30,375 bases of DNA from 70-18 sp041691815 (GTDB lineage: Bacteria; Pseudomonadota; Alphaproteobacteria; Acetobacterales; Acetobacteraceae), in assembly GCA_041691815.1 (NCBI GenBank), contig JBEPTZ010000050.1:1-30375 (forward strand). The letters are read 5' to 3'. Every line of letters begins with the position of its first letter. The first letter of the stretch is position 1. The notes under the pieces were generated by a model. It did no database searches, was not told where the DNA came from, and saw nothing but the letters and a program-made list of their open reading frames with translations. Below, one piece after another: positions 22,175 through 30,375 of this stretch. The position numbers and the translations under genes are program-made.

Positions 22175-22212
22175 GCTGTCGGTCGGTGGTTCGAGTCCAC
22201 CAGGGCGCGCCA
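22136..22212 (+). tRNA. tRNA-Arg (anticodon UCU)
   Basis: 77 bases with a full cloverleaf: acceptor GCGCCCT pairs with AGGGCGC, D stem GCTC/GAGC, anticodon stem ACAGC/GCTGT with loop CTTCTAA (anticodon TCT, reading AGA), T stem GGTGG/CCACC with loop TTCGAGT, discriminator G and encoded CCA. Its first 39 bases come from the integrated element, so its native upstream region has been replaced. The convergent giant gene ends 4 bases after the CCA. Confidence 0.97.
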
Positions 22213-22216
22213 GCCC

Positions 22217-25200
22217 TCAGCCATGCGCCAGCAGCACCGGGATCGCCGGCGCCTGCCATGCGGCGTCGTTGAGAGCGGTGCCCGGCGGTGGGGCAGGGGG
22301 CGTGCGCGGGTCCAGCAGCAGTGCATTGCCGCTCACCCGCCAGGCGTCGGCGAAAGCGCCGAGCAATTCGCTGTCGTCGACCGGGATCGGCAGCGCGGTG
22401 CCGTCGGCCAGTTGCAGATCATTGGCCTGGCCGCTGTTGGCGCCGAGCAGGCCACGCACCGAACCGGGACCGTCATCAGGGCCGAGCGCCGCCGCGAGGT
22501 CGAACCATTGGCCCTGGTCGGTCACTGTGAGGTGTTCGCCGGTCAGCCATTGCATGCGGTAGCTGCCATCGGCCAGATGGGCGAGGCTGCCGCCATTGAG
22601 CGTCTGGCTGGCGCCGGCGGCCAGATCGTCGGCAACGCCGTTCAGCAGCACCAGGTCGGGACGATTGAGGTCGAAGCTGACCCGGTCGGTGCCCAGCCTG
22701 GCCGCGACCTGGGTGGTGACGCTGACCGCACCCAGTTCCGGCAGCGCGTCGGCATGGATCTGGATCAGGAAACTGTTGCCGGCCCGGGTGGACTGGGCGA
22801 GCAGGAAATCGCCGGTGGCCTGGAAGTCGTAGTGCAGCCCGTCGAAAGTGACCATATGCACGTCGCCCCACGCGGTGCCGGTCGGCGCGATGGTGCCGGT
22901 GACGGTAAGCACCTCCGGCGCCAGCGCCGCCGCGAAACCACCGGCATTGGCCCCGGTCGCATCGAGCGTCAGCGTCTCGCTGAAGCTGCCGGCGGTGTCG
23001 GTGGCGAGGCTGATGCTACCGGCGCCGCCCTGGCTGCCGGCGACCACCCCGGAGAACGCCGCAAAGCCGCTGTTGCTGAACCCAGCCCCGCCGCCCAGCA
23101 GGTAGCTGCCGTTGAGCCAGTCGGCCTGCCCGGTGGCGCTGTTCAGCGCCGCCAGCGAGGCGGTGAGCGCGCCGGCGCCCTGCGTCGCGGTGCCGAGGTC
23201 GAGCGTGTAATGCGTCGCGTCCACCCGGATCAGCCGCGGATCGCCGGTGAGGCTGGCGGCGGCGTAATTGTCCACCGCCACCGAGACCGCCACCGTCGCC
23301 GGCGCCAACGCTGCGAGGCCCAGCCCGTCGATGCTGTCCGCGCCGGTGCCGCCGTCGCTGGCCAGCGACAGCGTGGCGCTGCCGGCGATGCTGCCGGCGG
23401 CGGCAGTGGAGAAGCCGAGCAGCAGCGCCGCATTGTCGGAATCGCCGGCATGCAGCCGCGCGGTGCCGCTGCCGGACGCGACCACCAGACCGCCGCTGGC
23501 CGAAGCCAGGCTGGCCTCCAGGTCCTCGGAATAGCCGTCCGCCGCCGCGCTGTTGGCAACGGTGAGCACGGCCACGCCAGGGTCGCCGACATGCACCACG
23601 ATGGCCAGCGGCGCCACCTCGGCCGAGGCCTGGTGGTAGACGGTGCCGAACGCGTCGATCTGCGGTGCCGAGGCCAGTGCCAGCGGCGACTCGCCGGTGG
23701 ACAGCGGCGCCAGGGTCACCACCCCGCTGCGCAGCCCGGCCGCCGAGGTATCCAGCGCCAGCGACAGGCTGGAGGCGTCGGTCTGCCCGGCGGCGAGGCC
23801 GCTGATGCTGCCGCTGGTGCCAACGTCGCCGCTGCTGCTGGCGGTCACGTCCAGCGCCGCCGCACCAGGGGCTGCGGTGTTGCTGATGCTGATCGCCTGG
23901 CTCGCCACCTCGCCCAGCCGGCGGTTGCCGAACACGATGCTGCCGGGCGTGTTCAACGCCGCCGCGGCGGCAGCGGTCACCGTGTCGATGATGGTCAGCG
24001 TGATCGCGGCCAGCGCGCTGCTGTAGCCGCTGGCGTTCTGGTCGGTGGGGGTGAAGCTCAGGTTTTCGCTGTGCGCGCCCAGCGTGTCGGTCTTCACCCC
24101 GGCGTAGATGCCGCTGTAGCGCCCGCCGGCGGCGATCGGCGCCGGCAGATGGGTGCCGATCACGGTGAAGCCGTCGCCCACCGGCGCGGTGAAGCTGCCG
24201 CCGAGCGCATCGGCCGGCGCGGCCGCGGTGTTGGCCAGCGCGAATTGCAATGCCGCCAGCGCCTGGCCCTGCAGCAGCGTGCCGAGGTCCAGCGTGTAGC
24301 TGTTGCCGACATGCGTGAGGCTGCCCTGGCCGGACAGCTCGCTCAGCGCCAGCTGCGGCGGCGTGCCCGGCTGCGGCGCGTTGTTGACCACGGTGGTGCT
24401 CGCCACCGGCGCGAACAGCACGGTGCCGCCGGGGCTGCTGATGGCGAGTTGCAGGTTCTCCGACGCCAGGCTGCCCAGCGCACCGTCCGGCAGCGCGATG
24501 GACACCGTGGTGACGGTGCTGCCGGCGGCCAGCGTGGTGCTGCCGCCGGGCAGCGCGCCGCCGAAACTCGCGGCGTCGAAATAGCCGCTGCCGGCGGCGA
24601 CCACCGTGTAATCCACCACCGTGTCGGCGGCGGCCGCTTCGGTGAGGTAGATTTCGAAGCTGACATTGGTGGGCGCCGCCGTCGCCTCGGTGACCTGCGC
24701 CAGGCTCGCCATCACCCCCAGCGCCGGGACGGCCGGCAGATCGGCGACCGGTGCTGCCGGCGTGGTGGTGGTGATGTAGGACTGCGCGGTGGCCCCGGAG
24801 TTGATGAAGCCGGGATCGCCGGTCGCCAGGTAATCCAGCGCCGCCTGGTCGATCAGGCCGGGATCGGTGATGCCGGCGGCGACCGCCATCTGTCGCGCCG
24901 CCGCCACCTGGGCCGCCGGCAGATCGGCCAGCGTCACCACATCGCCGGGGAAGCTGCGATCGGTGAAGGTGGCGGTGCTCTGGCCCGGTGCGTAGTCGAG
25001 CAGCGAACTGGCATCGCTGACCCGCCAGGAATCGGCGAACGGGCCGTACAGCGTGCTGTCGGCCAACGGCTGCGCCAGCACGGTGCCGTCGGCAAGCTGG
25101 AAGTCGTTGCTCTGACCGGCATCCTCGCCCTGCAATCCGCCCACCGTGTTCGGCGTGCCGAGCGGGATGCCGTCATAGACGTTCAGGTAGCGGCCGACAT

Positions 25201-28200
25201 CGGTCACCCGCATGAATTCGCCGCTGTTCCAGTGAACTTCCCAGTCGATGCTGTCCACCCAGTCCAGCGTGCCGCCATCGAGTGCGATCTGCGGATGCGC
25301 CTGGTCGAGTGTGACCGCCGCGCCGTTCACCCACACCGTGTCGGCGCGCGTGTCGTCGAAGGTCACCCGGTCGCTGCCGACCGAGGCGCCAACTTCGGTG
25401 ATCGTGCTGACCTGGGCGCCGCTGTACCATTGCTGCAGCCGCAACTGGATGTCGAAACTGTCGCCGGCGACACGCGATTTCGCCAGCGTGAACTCGCCTT
25501 CCGCCTGGAAGTTATAGGCCAGACCGTTATAGGTGACGATGTGCACGTCGCCCCAGGCCTGGCTGAACACCATGGTGGGCGGCACCACGGTGTCGATGAT
25601 CTGCAGCGTGATCGGCGCCAGCGCGGCGCTGTAGCCGGTGATGTTGCTCCGCTGCGGCGTGAAGGTGATGGTCTCGCTGTTGGCGCCGAACTTCACCGTG
25701 TTGATCGTCGCGGTCAGCCCCTGGTAGGTCTGCCCGGCGGTGATCGCGCCGGGCAGGCTGGCGCCGTCGACGGTGAAGCCCTCCACCGGGTCCACGCTGA
25801 AGCCGCCGCCGAGATCGTCGGACGGGGCGGCGGCGGCATTGGCGATGGCGAAATGCAGCGTCGGCAACAGCGCGCCGTACTGCACCTGCCCGAGGTCCAG
25901 GATGTAGTTGTTGCCGGCATGGCTGAAGCTGCCGAGATTGGTCAGGTCGGTCAGCACCGGCACCGGCGGGGTGCCGGGGATCGCCTGCACCACCGTGCTG
26001 CGTGCCGCCGCGGCGAACACCGGCACCCCGCCCTCGGGGCTGATCTGCACCGCCAGGTCCTGGCTGGCGATCAGGCCGAGGGCGCCGGCCGGGATGGCGA
26101 TATCGAACTCGGCGCTGGTGGCGCCGGCGGCGATCGTCACCCGGCCGCTCGGCAAGGTGCCGCCGAACGCCGCCGCCCCCAGCGCGCCGCTGGCGCCGAC
26201 CACGGCGTAATCCACCACCGTGTCGGTGGCCGAGGCGGCGGTGAGGTAGGCGGTGAACCGCACCGTGGTGGTATCGGCGTTGTCGCCGACCACCCGCGAT
26301 TGCTGCGCCAGCACGCCGGCGGCCAGTGGCGCCGGGCCGGTGCGGGTGGCGCGTGCGTCGCTGGTGGTCTCGCCGGCCATCAGGCTGGCATCGGCGGCGA
26401 CGATCCCGGCATCGCCGCCGCTGACGATATAATCGAATGCCGCGGCATCGGCCGCCCCGGCATCGGTGATCCCGGCGGCGGCCACCACCGCGCGGGCGGC
26501 GGCGACCACGCTGTCCGGCAGGTCGGAGAGTTGGATGGTGCCGGCCGGCAGCGACGTGTCAGTGAAGTCCGCCGTGGTCTGCCCCGCGCCGTAATCCAGC
26601 AGCGAATAGGCCTGCGGCACCCGCCAGGCATCGGCGAACAGCCCGTACATCGTGGTGTCGCTGAGCGGCCCGGACAGGATCGAGCCATCCGGCAACTGGA
26701 AGGCATCGGCGGCGGTATCGGCCAGCGTCGCCAACCCGACCAGCGTGCCAGCCGAGTTGTTCGGTCCCGACGCGATGCTGACGCCAAGGAAATCGCCGGA
26801 ATCGATGACCGTCATCACCTCGCCGGTGTTCCAGGTCACTCGCCAGCTGTTGGCGGCGATCTGCTCCACCTCGCCGCCGGCCAGCATGGTCGGCGCCGCC
26901 CCCAGCGTCACCGCGGCACCGTTGATCCACACCGCATCCGGCCTGGTGGCGTCGAAGGTCACCCGGTCGCTGCCGACCGCGGCGGCGATCTGGGTCATCG
27001 CGGTGGCGTACGGGCTGCCCTGGTAGGATTGCAGCCGCACCTGCACGTCGAAATCGTCGCCCGACTGGGTGGAGGTGGCCAGCACGAACTCGCCGACCGC
27101 GTTGAAGTCGTACAGCTCGCCGTTCGGGCCGTGGATATGCGGGTCGCCGACGATCTGGGTGAGCGCGTCGACCAGCGCGGCGCGCGATGGCGGCGGATTG
27201 CCGGGGATCAGCCCGAGCAGCGCATAGATCGAGAAGGTGACCGCGGTGACACCCAGCGAAAAGAACTTGCCCTCCGGCCCGCCGCCCAGCGCGATGATCT
27301 GCTCGTCGTCCGGCAGCAGGTCGATGGTGCCGGTCTTGATGAAGCCGATGGTGTGGTTCACCGCGGCGTCGAACGCGCCGGCGGCGATGGTCTCGCCGAG
27401 GCTCTCCAGCAGCCCGTCGCCGAGATAGGCGTTGATCTGCTGCACCGTGCCGGTGATCGCCAGCGTGCCGGTGCCCTGGCCGACGATGGTGCCGCCATAG
27501 CTGCCGGTTACATCCAGCGTGCCCACCGGGGTGGCGAACACCACGGTGACCGGCTGGCCGGTGGCCTCGGCATAGGGGTCGGCGACGCTGATGCCGCCCA
27601 CCCCGGTCGGCGTTCCGGGCACCAGCAGGTTGCCGGCCGGCCCGTTGAACACCGGCCGGGTGACCGGCACGATATCGGTGGTGACGGCGATCGTGCCGCT
27701 GGTGCTGGCATCATGCGCGTCGGTCACATTGAGCGTGATGCTGTCGGTGCCGGCGCTGTTGGCATAATACGCGAGGCTGGCCAGCGTGGCGTCCAGGTCG
27801 GCCAGGCTGCCGCGCAGGGTCAGCGTGCCGCTGTCGGAACCCTCCACCGTCGCCGCCCCAGCGGCGCTGGCCTGCAACAGCCCGGCGCTGTCGCGGATCA
27901 CCACGGTCAGCGGCGCGCTGCCGGCAGCGGCGTCGGACAGGCTCAGCCCGGTCAATTGCGCCGCCACCTGCTGGTAACTGTGCAGCGTCGCCGGGGCGGC
28001 CAGCACCGGCCCGGCGAGCGGTTCCACATCGGCGGTCAGCGTCAGTGTGTGCGCCGCCAGCGCCGCGGAATAGCCGCTGGCATTGCTGCCGGTGGCGGCC
28101 AGCGTCACCGTCGCGGTGACCACCCCGGCGGTCGAGGTGTCCAGCGTCACCATCGGCGCCGTGTCATCCTGCCCGGCGCCAAGGCCGGCGAACGCCCCCA

Positions 28201-30375
28201 GCCCGGTGAAGCCGAACGCCGCCGCACCGCTGACCGACAGGCTGCCGGCCAGCAGGTCGGCCGGCCCGCCGGCGGCATTCAGCACCCCGAGACCCACACT
28301 GAGCGGCCCGGAGCCGAGTGCGATGGTGCCGAGGTCCAGCGTATCGCCGCCGGCCCCGAGGGTGAGGCTGCCGGGCCCGCTGCGCTCCTCGAATTGCGCC
28401 ACCGCATAGTTGTTCACGGTGAGCGAAACCGGCAGCTCCAGCGTGCCGAGGCCGGTGCTGCCCAGCGTGTCCGCCCCGGTGGCGACGCTGGCGAGGTCGA
28501 GCGTCACGCTGCCGCTGATGGTGCCGGCGCTGGCGGTGGAATAGCCCAGCGCCAGCGTGCTGTCGTTGCTGGCCCCCGGCGCGATCAGCCCGGTCGTGCC
28601 GCTGCCGCTGACGCCGCCGCTGACGCCGAGCACGCTGGCGGTCAGGCTCTCGGAATAGCCATCGGCGGCGGCCAGGTTGCTGATCGCAATCGCGGTGCTG
28701 CCGGCATCGCCGACATGCACGATGCTGTCCCGTGGTGCCGCGCCGGCCTGCGCCAGCCGCCAGACCGTGCCGCTGACCGCAACCGTCTGGCTCGGCAGCG
28801 GCGCGGTGGCGCCGCCGACATCGCTGCTGAAATCCAGCCGCAGGCTGCCGCTCAGCGCGCCGACGCCGCTGGTGTTCAGCCCGATGGTGAAGGCGCCGGC
28901 AGCGACCGCGCCGGCGGCCAGCAACGCGACGCTGCCGCTGGCCGTGGCATTGCCGGTGGTGGTCCCCACCTGGCCGTCCAGCGCCACGCCGGGGCTGGCG
29001 TTGTTGGTCACCGAAATGCCGCGCGTGGCGGCATCGCCCAGATGCAGGTCGCCGAACGCCAGCGGCCCGGCCGGGTCGAGCGTCACCGAGGCGGTGCCGG
29101 TGGCGGTGATCGTGCTGTTGCCGCCGGCCTGGGTGACCCCGAAAATCGCGCCGGAATAGTCGCCTGCCAGCGTGAGGTCGAGCGTGCCGCCGCCGGCCAG
29201 CGCCACCGCGAGGCTGGAAAGCCCGCTGCCGGCATCGAAACTGGCGCTGGCGCGGGTGGCGTTGACCCCGCTCAGCGTCAGCGTCTCGCCCAGCGCCAGC
29301 CCGGCGATCGCACCGGTGACGCTGGCCGCTGCCGCCAGCACCAGCGTGCCGCCGACGCCGGCAAACCGCAGCACCTGGCTGTCGCCGCCGTCCAGCACGA
29401 GTTGCGCGCCGGCGGCGATGTCGATCTCGCCGGCCCCGGTCACCGCACCGGTGATCTCCAGCGTGCCGCCGCTGGCCAGCAGCGTCGCGGCGTTGGCCAG
29501 CGCCGCGTCGATGGTGCCGAAGCCGCCGGCCAGCGCCGCGGCCTCCAGCGTCACCTGCCCGGCGCCGAGCGTGCCGCCGGCCAGCGCCAGCCGGCCGCCG
29601 CTGAAGTCGGCGCTGCCGGCGCTGACCATGCCCAGCAGGGTCAGCGTGCCGGCGGTCTCGCTGAACCCATCGGTCACCGTCAGCATACCGCCGGCATCGA
29701 TTGCGATCGAGCCGCTGTTGCCGGCCGCCCCGGTGGCGGCGAGTACCGCGCTGGCGGTGCCGGGATTGCCGATCACCACCACGTCGCCGCTGTTCGCCAG
29801 CACGCCCACCGTCACCCGGACATCGCTGGCCAACTGGTCCGAGCCCCGGCCGATCGAAAGCACACCGCTGTTGCTCAGCGTGCCGCCGACGCTGACCACG
29901 CTGCCGCCGCTGCCGGCGAACTGGTCGTCGATATCGATCCGCCCGGTATTGCCGAGGTCGCCGGCCACCGCCAGCGTCTCGCCGGCCAGCGACAGCGTGC
30001 CGGCCACGCTGGCAAGCCCGGTCAGCGCGCTGTTGGTGGTCGCATCGGCGGCGTCGGCCACCCGCGACTGGCCATAGAATTGCAGCAGGCTGCCGGCGGT
30101 GATGGTGCCGATCTGCCCGGCGTCGAACACCAGCGCCGCCTCGCCATCCAGCGCCACGCTGCCGCTGGCCGCACCCGCGGTGCCCATGCCGGCATTCGAA
30201 TGCACGGCCAGCGTCACCGTCGCGGCCGGGTGGGTGTAGGCGCCGATCAGGTTGATCTGCCCGGTATTGCTCAGCGCCGCCACCGCCACCGACACCGCGC
30301 TGGCCAACTGGTCCGAGCCACGGCCGATCGAAAGCACACCGCTGTTGCTCAGCGTGCCGCCGACGCTGACCACGC
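22217..30375 (-). CDS. giant surface-type protein with von Willebrand type D domains (5' end missing)
   Basis: At least 2718 residues; the start lies beyond the window. Residue numbers count from the window edge. The first 430 residues are Gly/Ala/Ser/Thr-rich beta-helix-like repeats of the kind in autotransporter or filamentous adhesins (VGGTLSNSGVLSIGRGSDQL twice). Anchor-D-like beta repeats follow (about 430-800 and 2100-2480). Three VWD domains start near 1073 (GDPHIHGPNGELYDF), 1606 (AWGDVHIVTYNGLAYNF) and 2499 (AWGDVHMVTFDGLHYDF). After the first two comes a short helical segment (AAAR..VAAAGITD) and a Calx-beta-like domain. Very few cysteines are present, unlike animal VWD. Likely an extracellular adhesin or matrix protein; the secretion route is not visible. 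Host gene, not part of the element. Confidence 0.85.
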   Translation of the reverse strand, partial: VVSVGGTLSNSGVLSIGRGSDQLASAVSVAVAALSNTGQINLIGAYTHPAATVTLAVHSNAGMGTAGAASGSVALDGEAALVFDAGQIGTITAGSLLQFYGQSRVADAADATTNSALTGLASVAGTLSLAGETLAVAGDLGNTGRIDIDDQFAGSGGSVVSVGGTLSNSGVLSIGRGSDQLASDVRVTVGVLANSGDVVVIGNPGTASAVLAATGAAGNSGSIAIDAGGMLTVTDGFSETAGTLTLLGMVSAGSADFSGGRLALAGGTLGAGQVTLEAAALAGGFGTIDAALANAATLLASGGTLEITGAVTGAGEIDIAAGAQLVLDGGDSQVLRFAGVGGTLVLAAAASVTGAIAGLALGETLTLSGVNATRASASFDAGSGLSSLAVALAGGGTLDLTLAGDYSGAIFGVTQAGGNSTITATGTASVTLDPAGPLAFGDLHLGDAATRGISVTNNASPGVALDGQVGTTTGNATASGSVALLAAGAVAAGAFTIGLNTSGVGALSGSLRLDFSSDVGGATAPLPSQTVAVSGTVWRLAQAGAAPRDSIVHVGDAGSTAIAISNLAAADGYSESLTASVLGVSGGVSGSGTTGLIAPGASNDSTLALGYSTASAGTISGSVTLDLASVATGADTLGSTGLGTLELPVSLTVNNYAVAQFEERSGPGSLTLGAGGDTLDLGTIALGSGPLSVGLGVLNAAGGPADLLAGSLSVSGAAAFGFTGLGAFAGLGAGQDDTAPMVTLDTSTAGVVTATVTLAATGSNASGYSAALAAHTLTLTADVEPLAGPVLAAPATLHSYQQVAAQLTGLSLSDAAAGSAPLTVVIRDSAGLLQASAAGAATVEGSDSGTLTLRGSLADLDATLASLAYYANSAGTDSITLNVTDAHDASTSGTIAVTTDIVPVTRPVFNGPAGNLLVPGTPTGVGGISVADPYAEATGQPVTVVFATPVGTLDVTGSYGGTIVGQGTGTLAITGTVQQINAYLGDGLLESLGETIAAGAFDAAVNHTIGFIKTGTIDLLPDDEQIIALGGGPEGKFFSLGVTAVTFSIYALLGLIPGNPPPSRAALVDALTQIVGDPHIHGPNGELYDFNAVGEFVLATSTQSGDDFDVQVRLQSYQGSPYATAMTQIAAAVGSDRVTFDATRPDAVWINGAAVTLGAAPTMLAGGEVEQIAANSWRVTWNTGEVMTVIDSGDFLGVSIASGPNNSAGTLVGLATLADTAADAFQLPDGSILSGPLSDTTMYGLFADAWRVPQAYSLLDYGAGQTTADFTDTSLPAGTIQLSDLPDSVVAAARAVVAAAGITDAGAADAAAFDYIVSGGDAGIVAADASLMAGETTSDARATRTGPAPLAAGVLAQQSRVVGDNADTTTVRFTAYLTAASATDTVVDYAVVGASGALGAAAFGGTLPSGRVTIAAGATSAEFDIAIPAGALGLIASQDLAVQISPEGGVPVFAAAARSTVVQAIPGTPPVPVLTDLTNLGSFSHAGNNYILDLGQVQYGALLPTLHFAIANAAAAPSDDLGGGFSVDPVEGFTVDGASLPGAITAGQTYQGLTATINTVKFGANSETITFTPQRSNITGYSAALAPITLQIIDTVVPPTMVFSQAWGDVHIVTYNGLAYNFQAEGEFTLAKSRVAGDSFDIQLRLQQWYSGAQVSTITEVGASVGSDRVTFDDTRADTVWVNGAAVTLDQAHPQIALDGGTLDWVDSIDWEVHWNSGEFMRVTDVGRYLNVYDGIPLGTPNTVGGLQGEDAGQSNDFQLADGTVLAQPLADSTLYGPFADSWRVSDASSLLDYAPGQSTATFTDRSFPGDVVTLADLPAAQVAAARQMAVAAGITDPGLIDQAALDYLATGDPGFINSGATAQSYITTTTPAAPVADLPAVPALGVMASLAQVTEATAAPTNVSFEIYLTEAAAADTVVDYTVVAAGSGYFDAASFGGALPGGSTTLAAGSTVTTVSIALPDGALGSLASENLQLAISSPGGTVLFAPVASTTVVNNAPQPGTPPQLALSELSGQGSLTHVGNSYTLDLGTLLQGQALAALQFALANTAAAPADALGGSFTAPVGDGFTVIGTHLPAPIAAGGRYSGIYAGVKTDTLGAHSENLSFTPTDQNASGYSSALAAITLTIIDTVTAAAAAALNTPGSIVFGNRRLGEVASQAISISNTAAPGAAALDVTASSSGDVGTSGSISGLAAGQTDASSLSLALDTSAAGLRSGVVTLAPLSTGESPLALASAPQIDAFGTVYHQASAEVAPLAIVVHVGDPGVAVLTVANSAAADGYSEDLEASLASASGGLVVASGSGTARLHAGDSDNAALLLGFSTAAAGSIAGSATLSLASDGGTGADSIDGLGLAALAPATVAVSVAVDNYAAASLTGDPRLIRVDATHYTLDLGTATQGAGALTASLAALNSATGQADWLNGSYLLGGGAGFSNSGFAAFSGVVAGSQGGAGSISLATDTAGSFSETLTLDATGANAGGFAAALAPEVLTVTGTIAPTGTAWGDVHMVTFDGLHYDFQATGDFLLAQSTRAGNSFLIQIHADALPELGAVSVTTQVAARLGTDRVSFDLNRPDLVLLNGVADDLAAGASQTLNGGSLAHLADGSYRMQWLTGEHLTVTDQGQWFDLAAALGPDDGPGSVRGLLGANSGQANDLQLADGTALPIPVDDSELLGAFADAWRVSGNALLLDPRTPPAPPPGTALNDAAWQAPAIPVLLAHG
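29824..29901. repeat. 78-bp direct repeat within the giant gene, copy 1
   Basis: Matches 30298-30375 with one mismatch (C at 29846, A at 30320); the second copy is cut by the window edge. The 474-base offset is exactly 158 codons, so the protein carries a tandem beta-repeat unit of about 158 residues. Confidence 0.85.
30298..30375. repeat. 78-bp direct repeat within the giant gene, copy 2
   Basis: Second copy of the repeat at 29824-29901, running to the end of the window. More copies probably follow outside it. Confidence 0.85.

Overview
The window looks like the chromosome of a high-GC alphaproteobacterium. The flanks have very GC-rich codon third positions, the gene families fit Rhodospirillales/Acetobacteraceae, and two boxes match the alphaproteobacterial LexA consensus GTTC-N7-GTTC. 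The family-level assignment is an inference; no marker gene is present.

Left flank (about 155-7086), ordinary host metabolism: a hydantoinase-B/oxoprolinase-type protein coupled to an isocitrate-lyase/PEP-mutase family enzyme, with a divergent GntR/UTRA regulator; a GNAT/BioF2-like acyltransferase; an FMN-dependent LLM-class monooxygenase; and, divergent from it, a CitE/HpcH-type lyase. The acyltransferase and the monooxygenase converge and share a TTAA in which each strand reads its own TAA stop.

Middle (7108-22174), an integrated element of about 15.0 kb. A 39-bp perfect direct repeat made of the 5' half of tRNA-Arg(UCU) lies at both ends. The right copy is part of the intact tRNA and sits next to a tyrosine integrase. 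Paired TGGAC-type motifs lie at nearly equal distances inside both ends. The backbone looks like a phage satellite or small integrative element: integrase; a leftward operon of seven small overlapping genes led by two ribbon-helix-helix (RHH)-like proteins, with a palindrome between its -35 and -10; a divergent AEP-type primase/SF3 helicase; and, just after that, 13 copies of GGCACG/CGTGCC flanking AT-rich DNA, a candidate replication origin. I see no capsid, tail, terminase or relaxase gene. Accessory genes include a small serine recombinase coupled to a 24-residue membrane peptide, DUF2158- and DUF6953-like proteins, two small exported proteins, and two AT-richer unknown genes (290 and 346 residues) that could be defence or other cargo. 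Two paralogous short genes, one cut short by a stop codon, share the same promoter layout with a LexA box over the -10, so part of the element is probably SOS-controlled.

Right flank (22217-30375): the 3' 8.2 kb of a giant repeat-rich surface-type protein with three von Willebrand type D domains, reading toward the tRNA. Its start lies beyond the window.

Working model (inference): the integrase recombines at the tRNA, RHH proteins set the balance of the divergent operons, the primase-helicase replicates the excised element from the repeat region, and DNA damage opens the LexA-boxed genes.
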